Below, piece after piece: positions 13,357-25,500 of a stretch of 64,000 nucleotides of DNA. Origin of the DNA: Alopecurus myosuroides (taxonomy: Eukaryota > Streptophyta > Magnoliopsida > Poales > Poaceae). The first letter of the stretch is position 1; the number at the start of each line of letters is the position of its first letter. Both the position numbers and the translations under genes were made by a program. The stretch is taken from assembly GCA_028641055.1 (NCBI GenBank), contig CM054057.1, positions 328,568,482-328,632,481 on the forward strand, read 5' to 3'. The notes under the pieces were generated by a model that did no database searches, had not been told where the DNA came from, and saw only the letters and a program-made list of their open reading frames with translations.

Positions 13357-14255
13357 CTAGACGTCCTCCTCGTCGTCGTCCTCCTCCTCCTCGTCGTCAT
13401 CGACTAACATGTTCGAGGGACCAACCTCGTCGTCGTTCTCGGCGTAGAACGACGAAGAGCTTAGCGATGGGTTCGCCACCTGAGCAAGTCAGCGTCGTTC
13501 CGCACAGCCTTGCAGCCGCATCCGGTGCAACTGCGCCTGCTACGAGCGCTGGCGCACGCGCGTCTCGTCGTCCAGCGCCTTAGCTTCGCTGTACCGACAT
13601 AAGGCGTCGTCGACGCGGGCACGGTGCGCGTTGTCCACGTCGCTCCGGGAAGCCTGCATCGCCTCTCGTCTTGCCCGCGCGGCGTTCAACTCCTCGTGGA
13701 CCGCACGTTGGGCGGCCATGAACGAGGCAGACTCGCCCTCCAACCGCGCGACGAGGGCCTGCTCCTCATCGTACGCCGCGTTGGTGTTGAGCTGCTTGTA
13801 GACATGGCGCTCGGCGTCCACGAGGGCCGAACATACTCCTCTCTCCGGGCGGTCTCCAGAGATGCCCGAATAACGGCAGCCTCGGTCGCTGCCGCCGCCT
13901 CCTCCAAGCCAGCACGGACCCAGCGGAACGCCTCCTCGTTGCACCATGTGGCGAACGAGTTGTAGGCCACGACCTAGTCGGGCCAGAGCGGAGGGAGCTA
14001 CTGCTCGGGCTCGGCCTCCTCCGGCTGCTCGGGCTCGGCCTCCTCCACCGGCTCGGGCTCGGGCTGCTGCTGATGTGCTACCTCCTCCTTCTGCGGCGGC
14101 AGCTCCGGCTCCAATGGCTCCACCGGCTCGTCCTGCCAATGGAACTCGTCGTCATTGTCGTCGTCACTGCCGCCAATCTGTGGCGGTGGGTTCAAGCCAC
14201 GGCGCACCGCCTATCGGGTGAACGTCACCCAGCTGGTATGGATCCGACGCGACAT
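13357..14255 (-). pseudogene. Acidic/coiled-coil ORF of a Harbinger-like element, decayed
   Basis: Reading from a candidate ATG at 14255, pieces of one protein appear in different frames. First comes a Pro/Glu-rich segment after NPPPQIGGSDDDND (about 14205-14000). Then a segment containing AYNSFATWCNEEAFRWVRAG (about 13965-13850), then a helical Ala/Arg/Glu-rich segment with EEQALVARLEGE (about 13830-13540), then an acidic tail (DDDEEEEEDDDEED) with a stop at 13357-13359. Frameshifts and an in-frame stop near 13998 separate the pieces. I do not recognise a catalytic domain. It most likely is an accessory ORF of the surrounding transposon; function unknown. A long Ala/Gly-rich frame over 13970-14139 is an artefact of GC-rich sequence. 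Confidence 0.45.
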
Positions 14256-14782
14256 GGTTTTTGGTGGAGTGAAGATTGTCCGTAGAGAAGCGAGTTGCAA
14301 TGGCGAGTGCGGCGGCGATGGCGAGTGTGGCGATGGCGAGTCCCAAGTGCGCCGAAGGTTTGATGCCTTTTATAGCCGGCTCTTTGGGCGGGAAACGATG
14401 GCGTGGGAAACAGCGGGAGGGAGGGAAGCGGCGTGAGGGCGATGACGCGTCTGTGTACGTGTCGGAGCACGCGTCACGTCGGAGTAAGTGGCGGTGACAC
14501 GTCACCCGCACTCGCCAGACGCGCCGCTTGGGGAGCCGGGAAGGCTGCATATGCGTCTCATTGCCTGGCGAGCAGTCGCGTCCCGTCGTCGCCATTAACG
14601 TGACCTCACCGGCCTCCTGCACGACGCCTTTAAACTGCCTTAGGGGCGCTTTGTGTCAGTGACGGGCGGGGGCCGTCTGTTGGGTGGGGTGACCGGACAA
14701 TGTCCGACGCCCCCAGGCATGCCCCCAATTTTGGGGGGGCGGACACAAAAATGGCGGGTGGACACCTTTGGGGGGTGCCGCT

Positions 14783-16381
14783 TGATGTGCCCCTCGATGG
14801 GAGGCTGACGTTGGTAAACACCAAAAGAAAGGTTGTGAAGAGTGCAGCGGCAAGTTTTCCCTTAGAAAAGAAACCAAGCTTGAATCGACCATTAGGAGGA
14901 CAAGCAATCTCTGAATGATGATGCAGCTAAGGTGACAGGACGCACTACCGGTTCAGCAGCAACGTGGAACCTACACAAAACAATCAAATTACTTTGCCCC
15001 AACGAAGCAGTGAGGTTGTCAACCTCACCGGTTGTGCTGAACACAAAGAGGTTAAACGTATGGTATGGAAAACAATATGAGAACCATATGAAAGCAGGAG
15101 CAGCTGTGTGAAAACAGTGGAAGCAGTGTGTGTATAATCAGTATGATAAAATTGACCGAGGTCCACAGTTCACTAGTGGTGTCTCTCCGTGAAAGATAAA
15201 TAATATGCGTGGTAAAAAATTACAGCTGAGCAATTGGCACAAATGAAGGATGCATCGTAGTGCATATGCAAGACATAAACATTACTATGTGAGTCATGCG
15301 GGCATTACAACAAAATACTTAGACCGTCATCCAACTGCATCGACTAATAATCCACCCTCCGAATATCATCCGAACAAATGTTGGGTATTAAGTTGCAAGC
15401 AACAGATTATCGCAGTAAGCGAAGTGTGTAATATAAACAATGAAAACTAAGTAAACACCGTTGTTTTCTCCCTAATGGCAACAACACATCCTCCATCCGT
15501 CATGTTTCTGTCACTCGAGCATAGATGTAAAGGAGGCATGAACCCACTATCGAGCATAAATACTCCCTCTTGGAGTTACTAGCATCTACTTGGCCAGAGC
15601 ATCTACTAATAACGGAGAGCATGCAAGATCATAAATAACATATGCATGAAGATAACATGATATATTGATAATCAGAAGACATAGCATTCAACATTCATCA
15701 GATCCCAGCAAACACAACATGTAGCATTACATAAAGATGATCTCGATCATGTAGGGCAGCTCACGAGATCTAAACATGATGTACAAAGTGGAGAAGACAA
15801 CCATATAGATACTTCTATGGACCCGTAGTCCAGGGATGAACTACTCACGCATCACTTTGGAGGAGGGCATGGTGGTGTATTCCCCTCCGGTGATGAACTC
15901 CCCTCTAGGCAGGGTGCCGGGGAGAGCTCCAGAACCCTCCCGATCTCGGGATGACAATGACGGTGGCCTCGGTTGTTTCTCGGGAAAAAATGTTATATCT
16001 TTAGGGTTCACGTATCAGGGGGATTATATAGGTGAAAGGGCGATGGCGGTGGACACCCAAGGGGCCCACACCACACCTAGGCGCGTCCAAGGGGCGCGCC
16101 GCCCTATGGTGTGCCCCCCTGTGGCCCCCCTTTGGCCTCTTCGGGACTCCGTGGAACCTTCGGGAATTCTAAGACTTTCGGGCTTCGAATTTTCCAATTC
16201 CGAGAATATTTCCAGAACAACTTTTCTAAAACTAAAAACAACAGAAAACGGGGAACTAGCTCTGTGGCATCTTGTCAATAGGTTAGTCCGAAAAATCGAT
16301 AAAAATGACATAAAGTGTATAACAAACATGTAGGAAACAACATGGAACATTAGAAATTAAGTATACGTTTATGACGTATCA
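14783..16381 (-). repeat. 3' LTR of the non-autonomous element
   Basis: On the minus strand it starts TGATACGTCA at 16381 and ends at 14783. It is immediately preceded on that strand by the polypurine tract (16382-16396), and it pairs with the LTR at 19896-21498 over its full length. Confidence 0.8.
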
Positions 16382-16396
16382 ACTTCCCCAAGCTTA
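16382..16396 (-). other. Polypurine tract
   Basis: On the minus strand the sequence next to the 3' LTR is CTAAGCTTGGGGAAGT, nearly the same as the tract before the related LTR at 7717. It marks plus-strand DNA priming and fixes the element's orientation. Confidence 0.7.
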
Positions 16397-19148
16397 GTTC
16401 GTACTCATCCTCGAGTAGATAAACGATAAAAACACATAATTTCTAAGGTGACATGCTACCAATATAAACTTGATCATCAATAATGTAAAATCATATGTAA
16501 GCTAATATCATAGAACTTCAACATAAGCATGATAAATAAAATTTGAACAATAAAGCATAAAAATCACCTTGCATCATGAGAAGTAACACAAATAAAAGAT
16601 CATGAATAACAATGCATCGAAAGGTATACGTTTGTTTCAAGTATAGATAAAGCATGGCAAAGTGATATTTCGCTAGTCCTTAACAGTGGGGAAAAACATA
16701 AATGCCAGGACACCTTTAATGTTTGTGAGGAAGACTAGAACAAATCATTTGAGAACAAACAATAACACATCATGAATAAATTAATAATGTTTCTGGGACA
16801 AATGCACATTAAACTCAGAATAGCAACTATGCTCTCTCAACTGTGCATAAAGTTAGAAGATGGAGACTCAACATAAAAGTAAAAGAAAGGCTCTTCGCAG
16901 AGGGAAGCAAGGATAACTCATGTGCTAGAGCTTTTATTTTATTAAACATAGGTATAAAATGTTTGACACTCGTCCCAACCATCATACACAAACCATGGCT
17001 AACCGAATCCTTGGGTGCGTGCCAACAATCACATACCATGGAGGAGTGTCTATTGTTTAGGGAGGTGTATGCTTATGTCAACGAATGGTAAACAGAAAAT
17101 ACAGTACGTCACAAGCCAACTAGACTTCACAAGAGCGGCTCCCATAGAAGGACGCATATGGGTAAAAGGTCATCTCTCTTTCTCTTTTGTTTACACAATT
17201 ATGCTTTGGCTCATAAATCAGGGACAAAAATAGTGAAGAGAATTTGTTGTTATTAATTTGGGGTTGGGCACCCCACTGCCAGCTCTTCTATCAATTGGAT
17301 AAGTGGATCAAGCCACTAGTCCAGGGTGTGAAAGTCCAGTCAACAAGTGAGATAAAGATTCTCTATTTACGTCCTCATGAGCTAAAACAGGAGCACAAAA
17401 CATGAGTAATTTTGAAAGTTTTAAATGTAACACATGAGCAATTTACTTTGGAGTGGCGGTTAAATACCACATGTAGATAGGTATGGGGACACATTTGGCA
17501 TACTTTTGTTTTGGGATTTGGATGCACGAGTAGATCTTATACTCAGTACGGGTGGTGGCTAGCAAAAGACTGGGAGCGACAAATCAAGAGAGCATAAGAG
17601 CCATAACCATGCATAGTGACATAAACATCATTAATCAAAGAATAAGTGGTACCATATGCTCAAAACCTAAATGATCATAGAGCCTATAAGTGACTAGTTC
17701 ATAGTCATAAACATGGTGTGAGCACGCGCCAAGTCAACCAAATAAAACATTCAAAGGAGAACACCACAAATTTATGCTTCAATATGACAAGAACAACTCA
17801 TGATTCTTTCAATGGCACATTAAACACTCTCGGCTATTTGAGACTAATAATGATACTAAATATCCACTAGGATTTATAATTAAAATAACATCTAGCATGA
17901 TATGAAAGAGTCTAGCCACAGTCTATACAAGCTTCTACTTGCACCGTTATAAATTCTACTTCAAGCGGCAGTTTATTTTCCCAACAAGCACCATACAAAG
18001 TAAGTTTTAACAAAAACTCTCTAAATGATACAACAAGAAAACATGAGAGTGCTCACGCAACTCTAATAAAAATAACATCTATGAATAAGAGATGCAAAGA
18101 AAACAAGAACTAAACAGGAATTTTGCAGCAGTTAGAAGAAAAAAAATAAGAATACGAGCATAACAATTATTCGAACGAAAAAGAGGAGCATGTGTCTCTC
18201 CCAAAAAAGGAATGTTAGGTTCAACTATATTATCTAATCAAGTAAGACAAAAGAAAACAAAAGAAAAAAACAAACAGGCGCTCCAAGTAAATTTCATATG
18301 ATGTGACCGAATAAAAATATAGTTTCACTAAAAGTGACCGGATAGATTGTTGATGAAGAAGGGGATGGCTTGGGCATCCCCAATCTTAGATGCTTGATTC
18401 TTCTTAGAATATTCTGGTATGAACCACGGGGGCATCCCCAAGCTTTGACCTTGCACTCTTCTTGATCACATATATCACTCTTTTCTCTTGACACTTGAAA
18501 ACTTCCTTCACACCACACTCAAAGAGTAATTCGCATTAGAGGGTTAGTGCAGCCATCAAAAATCCATGGGTTCTGTATGAACACAAGTTCTATTGGTACT
18601 TTTAAACATTAGCTACAGACACTGATCTTTTGTGAAGCAATAAAATCCACTTGAGATCGTAAAAGAGCAAATGCAAGAAAAATGGCAAATTCTGCAAAAA
18701 CCAGAACAGTCTGTAAAGACGAATTTTTTCGGGGCACTTACATTGCTCAGATCGAAAAATTTAAAGAACAAAAAAGTTATGTAATTATCTCAGGAATAAG
18801 CACAAAACATTTGAGTTAATTCTGATTTCTCTGTGAATTATGCGATTTTTCACTGTGGACAGCAGAAATCTGTTTCCTGCGCAGAAATCCAAAACCAACT
18901 CCAACTCTCGTCAGAAAATTTACTTTTCACAACTAAAACATGAAAATAAAGATACAAAGGAGTTTCTACAGAAGTATACAACCCCTTGACTCAAATAAAA
19001 AAGATAAAAACAAAGGAAAAATAAAACCATGGGTTATCTCCCAAGAAATGGTTTTCTTTAACGCCTTTTAGCTAGGCCCAGAAAAGTGGAATCAAGTGTT
19101 TTCAAGTGAAGAAGAATCTAAGTAAAGAATTGGAAATTCCTTAATAAT

Positions 19149-19709
19149 TCATTGTATTTTAGCTAAGTGTGTTTCATAGGTTCCTCTCTTAGAGCTTTTA
19201 GGCTTACTATTCTCATCAAATAAGTTTTCAGGAACAATCCAATCAAGATTCTTTTCTTGGGCTTCATGAAGTGCTACCAATTTAAAGGGGATTGGTATTT
19301 TCTCCTCCTTTTCATTTTTAGATTCAGTTTTTTCAAGAGAACCAACAATATCTACACATGGGCCTAGAATATTGAAACGATCAAAGACTTTTCTAGTTTC
19401 TATTGCAACATCTCCAAATTCTTTAAGCATGGTTTCTAAGATAAAGTTCATTTTCCCAATATCTTCAATGTTATTGAAGTTGAGGAACATATGCTGCAGT
19501 ATGGGATGAAGGTTAACAAACCTAGCTTCTAACATGTGAATTAAAGAAGTTGTAGCGGTTTCATAATTTGGAGCAAGTTCTACTATGGATTTTTCCTCAA
19601 AATTATCATGCTTACTAACACGATTAAAGAATTCTTCAATGGTATTCTTTCCAAGTATAGAACCACTACCAACTGGAAGGTCTTTCAGGGTAAACTTAGA
19701 GAACAACAT
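19149..19709 (-). CDS. Orphan ORF of the non-autonomous LTR element, unknown function
   Basis: An open frame of 186 codons starts at the ATG at 19709, which begins MLFSKFTLKDLPVGSG, and ends at 19149. It lies shortly after the 5' LTR and primer site, where gag would be. The predicted protein is about half helical-looking and has a Lys/Glu-rich patch (KTESKNEKEEKIPIP) and a basic C-terminus. I see no zinc knuckle, protease or other known motif. The frame also runs upstream to 19880 through a hydrophobic stretch, but that part overlaps the primer-binding site and leader and is probably not translated. It is either a relic gag or a family-specific protein retained by this non-autonomous lineage. 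Confidence 0.5.
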   Translation of the reverse strand: MLFSKFTLKDLPVGSGSILGKNTIEEFFNRVSKHDNFEEKSIVELAPNYETATTSLIHMLEARFVNLHPILQHMFLNFNNIEDIGKMNFILETMLKEFGDVAIETRKVFDRFNILGPCVDIVGSLEKTESKNEKEEKIPIPFKLVALHEAQEKNLDWIVPENLFDENSKPKSSKRGTYETHLAKIQ

Positions 19710-19870
19710 GATGAAAACGAGGTAACAAAAGTAACAACTAGAAAAGGAAAATTGTTTGTGTGTGTTTTTGATAAAGAGAAGCAAACAAGACAAACAAAAT
19801 AAACTAAGAAAAACTAAAAGAAAGTAAAGAGATTGGAAGTGAGATACTCCCCTTGCAGAAATTCTCTTCC

Positions 19871-19888
19871 TCTCTGGCAACGGCGGCA
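19871..19888 (-). other. Primer-binding site, tRNA-Asp-like
   Basis: On the minus strand, seven bases after the 5' LTR, the sequence is TGCCGCCGTTGCCAGAGA. The tRNA-Asp site of Athila-type elements begins TGGCGCCGTTGCCGGG as I recall it; this copy has a few changes. Confidence 0.5.
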
Positions 19889-19895
19889 GAAAACT

Positions 19896-21498
19896 TTATG
19901 TGCCCCTCGACGGAAGGCTGACGTTGGTAAACCCCAAGAGAAAGGTTGTGAAGAGTGCAACGGCAAGTTTTCCCTTAGAGAAGAAACCAAGGTTGAATCG
20001 ACCAGTAGGAGGACATGCAATCTCTAAAGGTTGACGCGGCTGAGGTGGCAGAGCGCACTACCGGTTCAGAAGAAACGTGGAACCTACACAACACAATGAA
20101 ATCACTTTGCTCCGACGAAGCTGTGAGGTTGTCAATCTCACCGGTTTTGCTGAACACAAAGAGGTTAAACATACGGTGTGGAAAACAATATGAGAACAGT
20201 ATGAAAGCAGGAGCAGATGTGTGAAAACAGTGGAAGCAGTGTGTGTATTATCAGTATGAGAAAATGGACTCGGGTCCATAGTTCACTAGTGGTGTCTCTC
20301 CATGAAAGATAAATAAAATGTGGGTGAACAAATTACAGCTGGGCAATTGACAGAAATGAAGGCTGCACCGTAGTGCATATCCAGTACATAAAGATTACTA
20401 TGTGATTCATGCGGGCATTACAACAAAATACATAGACTGTCATCCAACTGCATCTATAACTAATAATCCACCCTCCAAATATCATCCGAACTAACATTGG
20501 GTATTAAGTTGCAAGCAACAGATTATCGCAGTAAGCAAAGTGTGTAATGTAAACAATGTAAACTAAGTAAACACTGTTGTTTTGTCCCTAATGGCAACAA
20601 CACATCCTCCATCTGTAACGTTTCTGTCACTCGAGCACAGATGCAAAGAAGGCATGAACCAAAATCGAGCATAAATACTCCCTCTTGGAGGTACTAACAT
20701 CTACTTGGCCAGAGCATCTACTAATAACGGAGAGCATGCAAGATCATAAATAACATATGCATGAAGATAAGATGATAGATTGATAATCAGAAGACATAGC
20801 ATTCAACATTCATCAGATCCCAGCAAACACAACATGTAGCATTACATAAAGATGATCTCGATCATGTGGGGCAGCTCACGAGATCAAAACATGAGGTACA
20901 AAGTGGAGAAGAAAACCATCTAGCTACTGCTATGGACCCGTAGTCGAGGGATGAACTACTCACGCATCACTTCGGAGGAGGGCATGGTGGTGTAGACCCC
21001 ACCGGTGATGAATTCCCCTCCCGGCAGGGCGGCGGGGAGAGCTCCAGATCCCTCCCGATCTCGGGATGACGATGACGGCGGCCTCGGGTGTTTCTCGGGA
21101 AAAAGTGGTATATCTTTAGGGTTCTCGTATCGGGGGGGTTATATAGGCGAATGAGCGATGGAAGTGGACGCCCAAGGGGCCCACACCACCCCCAGGCGCG
21201 GCCAGGGGGTGCGCCGCCCTATTGTGTGGCCCCCCTCTAGGCCTCTTCGGGACTCCGTGGGACCTTCGAGAATTCTAAGACTTTCGGGCTTCAAATTTTC
21301 CAATTCCGAGAATATTTCCAGAACAATTTTTCTGAAACTAAAAACAGCAGAAAACAGGGAACTGGCTCTGTTGCATCTTGTCAATAGGGTCGTGAGGAAA
21401 ATCGATAAAAATGACATAAAGTGTATAGCAAACATATAGGAAACAACATGGAAACAACATGAAACATCAGAAATTAAGGATACATTTATGACGTATCA
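19896..21498 (-). repeat. 5' LTR of the non-autonomous element
   Basis: It begins TGATACGTCATAAA on the minus strand at 21498 and ends at 19896. It matches 14783-16381 throughout. The promoter would lie in its GC-rich middle, near the GGGTTATATAGGCG stretch at 21137. Confidence 0.8.
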
Positions 21499-21574
21499 TC
21501 GCTGCGGCAGGTTTTTTGGTCCGGACTCCGATTGGGCCTTTAGGGGGCGTTTGGGAGTGCCCGTGGAGATGCTT

Positions 21575-21979
21575 TAATAAAGCTTGTGGTTTCCCTCTTA
21601 GAAATATAGGTGTCTGGTTCACAAGAGGTAACACAAATATAAATGAAAACAAATGACACTGTTAATGTAAACGGTATGAGAAAAACTGAATTATGTTAGG
21701 TTAGAACTTTGTGATGTAACACCAATCATCAATAGATCCTATTTTTTCCCCTAAACTGCTTTCACCGTCCGCAGGCAGCCTACAGCCACCTGATCCGCGT
21801 GGAAGGACAGGCGCGTTTACTGCCTTGTGCTCTCCATGGTTCGGGCGCAGCCAGAGCAAGTTCTGGCGCAGAAGCATTCACCCGCTGTGGCTGATGGTTT
21901 GCCGGCGCAGAACTGTACGTCGTCTTCCTTTGTTCTTCTAGGTGACTGTGGTGGATGGCGGTCACGGTAGTGAAGAATG
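21575..21979. other. Unassigned sequence between two transposons
   Basis: No repeat family or gene is recognised in 21575-21935. Just before the copia element, TTCTTCTAG at about 21933-21941 looks like a splice acceptor, followed by an open frame (VTVVDGGHGS) that would continue across the copia target site into 27012-27216. This could be a disrupted exon or chance. Confidence 0.25.
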
Positions 21980-22426
21980 TGTTACACGCAATAGCAAAAC
22001 AACGATGAAATTAAGCAAGATCAAACCAACGGGGACACGAGATTTTAACGTGGAAAACCCTTCCAACAGGGAAGAGAAAAAACCACGGGCGCCAGCCAGC
22101 AATACTTCACTATTTCGGGGTGAGGTTACAATTACGCCGGGATTTACAATCTGTGGCTTATCCCGTGCGGCGGCTTACAAGAGGTATATAAAGGCGGTCC
22201 TGACCTAACTAGGTCGGTAACTGTGAATCCAACTCCAACTCGGTAACGACTCGTACCGTACCGCGGGGGGCTGCCGTCCCCCGCACCCCCCTCCGTGCAG
22301 TCCACGTTTGTGCGGGGCGAGTGTTGGGCCAACTTTAGACTTCGTCGCGCCTCCGGCTCCACTTCGTCTGAAGTTCGGCCTTTATCAGTATATACGAATA
22401 CGAATTTGGATCACCATAAAATAACA
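21980..22426 (-). repeat. 3' LTR of the copia element
   Basis: 447 bp. It matches 26560-27006 except for four substitutions (near 22037, 22052, 22070 and 22137). In the element's orientation it follows the purine tract at 22427-22435. Confidence 0.95.
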
Positions 22427-22435
22427 CTCCACCTT
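22427..22435 (-). other. Polypurine tract of the copia element
   Basis: AAGGTGGAG on the minus strand, directly before the 3' LTR. It is short but correctly placed. Confidence 0.7.
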
Positions 22436-22522
22436 GAGACAAATTCCCTCTTGTAGCATAAATGAGAACCTTCACCTGAAACACACAAAGAAAACACCTT
22501 CGGCGCCACATAGCCTATTGGG

Positions 22523-25500
22523 CTAAGTAGTGATACCAACTAAGCTTGAGCAAAGCTCAAACTTAGCAATAGGAACTGGCTTTGTCATCATATCAGCAGG
22601 ATTATCATGAGTACTAATCTTGCATACCTTCAGCTTACCTTGTGCTACAACATCACACACATAATGGTACTTGACATCAATGTGCTTTGTTCTCTCATGG
22701 AACATCTGATCCTTAGTAAGGTAAATAGCACTCTGACTATCACAAAACAAGTTAATGCAAGTATCATCTCCACAAAGCTCAGCAAACAGACCATTCAACC
22801 AAACTGCCTCTTTGCATGCTTCAGCAATAGCCATATACTCAGCCTCAGTAGTAGATTGTGCAACAACACCCTGCAAGGTAGCCTTCCAGCTAACGGCACA
22901 TCCACTAATCGTAAACACATAACCTGTGAGGGATCTCCTCTTATCCAAGTCGGCAGCATAATCTGAATCCACATAGCCTGCGAGTCCCTCACCAGTCTTG
23001 CCAAATTTCAAGCAAGCTTTGGATGTGCCGCGAAGGTACCTGAAAATCCACTGAACAACTTTCCAATGTTCTTTACCAGGATTAGCCATGTATCGACTGA
23101 CCAAACTCATAGCATATGATAAATCAGGCCGAGAACACACCATGGCATACATTAAGGAACCAACAACACTAGCATAAGGAACTCGTGCCATGTACTCAAT
23201 GTCTTTGTCAGTAGTAGGACATTGCAATGCTGACAATTTGAAGTGTGTAGCAATAAGAGTATTAACAGACTTTGCATCATGCATATTAAAACGATGAAGG
23301 ACTTTCTTAATGTAATTCTCCTGACTAAGAAATAGCAATCTAGATTTTCTGTCTCTTGAAATTTCCATACCTAGAATTTTCTTAGCAGGACCAAGATCCT
23401 TCATCTCAAACTCACTACTCAACTGTTTCTTTAAAGTAGTGATTTCTTTCATGCTCTTGGCAGCAATTAACATATCATCAACATATAGCAGCAAGTATAT
23501 AGGTGATTCATCAACAAATTTAATGTACACACAGCTATCATATTCAGACCTCTTAAAGCCATGTGACATCATAAAAGAATCAAACCTTTTATACCATTGT
23601 CGAGGAGAATGTTTCAAACCGTAAAGAGACTTCTTTAGCTTGCACACGAAATCCTCTTTACCAGGCACTATGAACCCATCAGCTTGGTCCATGTATATCT
23701 CCTCCTCAAGTTCTCCATGCAAAAACGCAGTCTTCACATCTAACTGCTCAAGCTCAAGATCATGCATAGCAACAATACTAAAGAAAGTACGGATAGAGCT
23801 ATGATTGACAACAACTGAGAACACATCATTATAATCCACTCCTGGAATCTGGCTGAAACCTTTTGCTACTAACCTTGCCTTAAACCTTGGAGGCTCACTT
23901 GGAGATAAACCCTCCTTTCTCTTGAAGATCCACTTACACCGTACGGTCTTCTTTTGTTTAGGCAAGCGCACGACATCCCACGTGCCATTTTTCTCAAGTG
24001 ATTGCATCTCCTCGTGCATTGCACCAATCCACTTGTCACGATCAACCAAAGCAATAGCTTCATTATATGTAGCCGGTTCAGCATCATTCTCCACCTGTTC
24101 TGCACAACATAGAGCAAAATAGACAACATCACATTCCTCAATTAAACGAGTACGAGGCCCTTTATTCCTCTTCTCTCTGCGCTCTGCAATAGACAAATTT
24201 TATTGCTGCACAATAGAAGGTGAGGGTGGCACAATATCCTCCCCATCAATTTCAGTTTCCTCCTCATTCAGGTGTTCTAGCTCCACCTGCACACGAACTC
24301 GTGGTTCGTCCTCATCAGAAGAATCTGGCACAACATCAGTCGACAAACTGTCCTCATACATAACAGATTCATTAAACACAACACTCCTGCTAAAGAAAGT
24401 CTTTTTGGTTTCCGGGTTCCATAACTTATATCCTTTTACTCCAGAACCATAACCAAGAAATAAGCACTTAACAGCTCTAGGCTCTAACTTTCCATTATCA
24501 ACATGAGCATAGGCAGTGCAACCAAAAACTTTCAGTTGTGAATAATCAGCTGACTCACCAGACCATACCTCAATAGGAGTTTTCTTGTCAAGAGGGATGG
24601 ATGGTGACCTGTTGATCAAGTAGCAGGCAGTGTTGGCAGCCTCAGCCCAAAAACGCCTATTCATGCGGGCGTTAGACAACATGCAGCGAGCTTTGGAGAT
24701 TATCATCCTGTTCATCCGCTCAGCTACACCATTCTGCTGAGGTGTGTATGGGATGGTGTGATGCCTGACAATGCCTTCCTGCACACAATAATCATCGAAA
24801 GCATGCGAACAAAATTCGCCACCATTGTCAGTACGAAGCAACTTCACCTTTCTTTCAGTTTGCTTTTCAATCATAACTTTCCACTCCTTAAAAGCAGCAA
24901 AAGTATCATCCTTAGTTTTCAGGAAATAAGGCCAAACTCTTCTAGAGTAATCATCAATGATAGTAAGCATATAACGAGCACCACCATAAGAGGGCTTACG
25001 TGAAGGCCCCCACAAATCAGCATGTACATAATCCAATGTACCTTTAGTGGTATGAACGGAAGCATTAAACTTAACTCTCTTATGCTTACCAAATACGCAG
25101 TGTTCACAGAACGGCAACTTACTCATATTGCAGTTCTTCAGAAGTTCTCTCTTCACCAATTCTGCCATACCATGTTCACTCATGTGTCCAAGTCGCTTAT
25201 GCCAGAGGTTAGTTGTACTTGGATCATCATTAGTAATAACAGCAGCAGTACCAGACACTGTGCTACCTCTAAGGATATATAACTTGGCAGAATTCATATC
25301 ACCAATCATAACAATGAGAGAACCTTTTGATACCTTCAGACGTTTATCCCCTCCGGCGTACTTGTACCCGTCACAGTCAAGGGTACTCAGCGAGATCAAA
25401 TTTCTCGCCATGGATGGTAGGTGTTTCACTCCCGTCAATGTACGTGTCATCCCACCATGGGTCTTGATCTGAACAGATCCAACGCCAACAATGTGACATT

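Larger units (their letters stand above)
14783..21498 (-). mobile_element. Non-autonomous LTR retrotransposon (Athila-like, LARD type)
   Basis: Two LTRs (14783-16381 and 19896-21498, about 1.6 kb each) flank a 3.5-kb internal region on the minus strand. On that strand the LTR begins TGATACGTCATAAA. The flanks are CCGCT (14778-14782) and TCGCT (21499-21503), a 5-bp target duplication with one change, and the host Harbinger sequence continues across the insertion. The primer site at 19871-19888 resembles the tRNA-Asp type used by Athila-lineage Gypsy elements. No gag-pol is present, only an orphan ORF of 186 codons. The LTRs differ clearly: 7 mismatches in the 60 bases from 15241, about 2 in 90 near 15601. 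It is therefore much older than the copia element. Confidence 0.8.
13111..21574. mobile_element. Harbinger-like DNA element, split by a nested LTR element
   Basis: GAGCATCTCCAC at 13111 and GTGGAGATGCTT ending at 21574 form a 12-bp inverted repeat with one mismatch, the end type common in grass PIF/Harbinger elements. The flanking trinucleotides are GAA and TAA, so the TTA/TAA-type target site is imperfect. With the insertion at 14783-21498 removed the element is about 1.7 kb. Its subterminal sequence (GGACACAAAAATGGCGGGTG near 14740) resembles an inverted copy of the sequence just inside the left end. The only coding remnant is the acidic ORF at 13357-14255; no transposase is present. Confidence 0.55.

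Noticed and set aside
13540..14139. 199-codon Ala/Gly-rich frame as an intact gene
   Set aside because: The first third is out of frame with the acidic ORF fragments; only the helical part belongs to the decayed transposon ORF.
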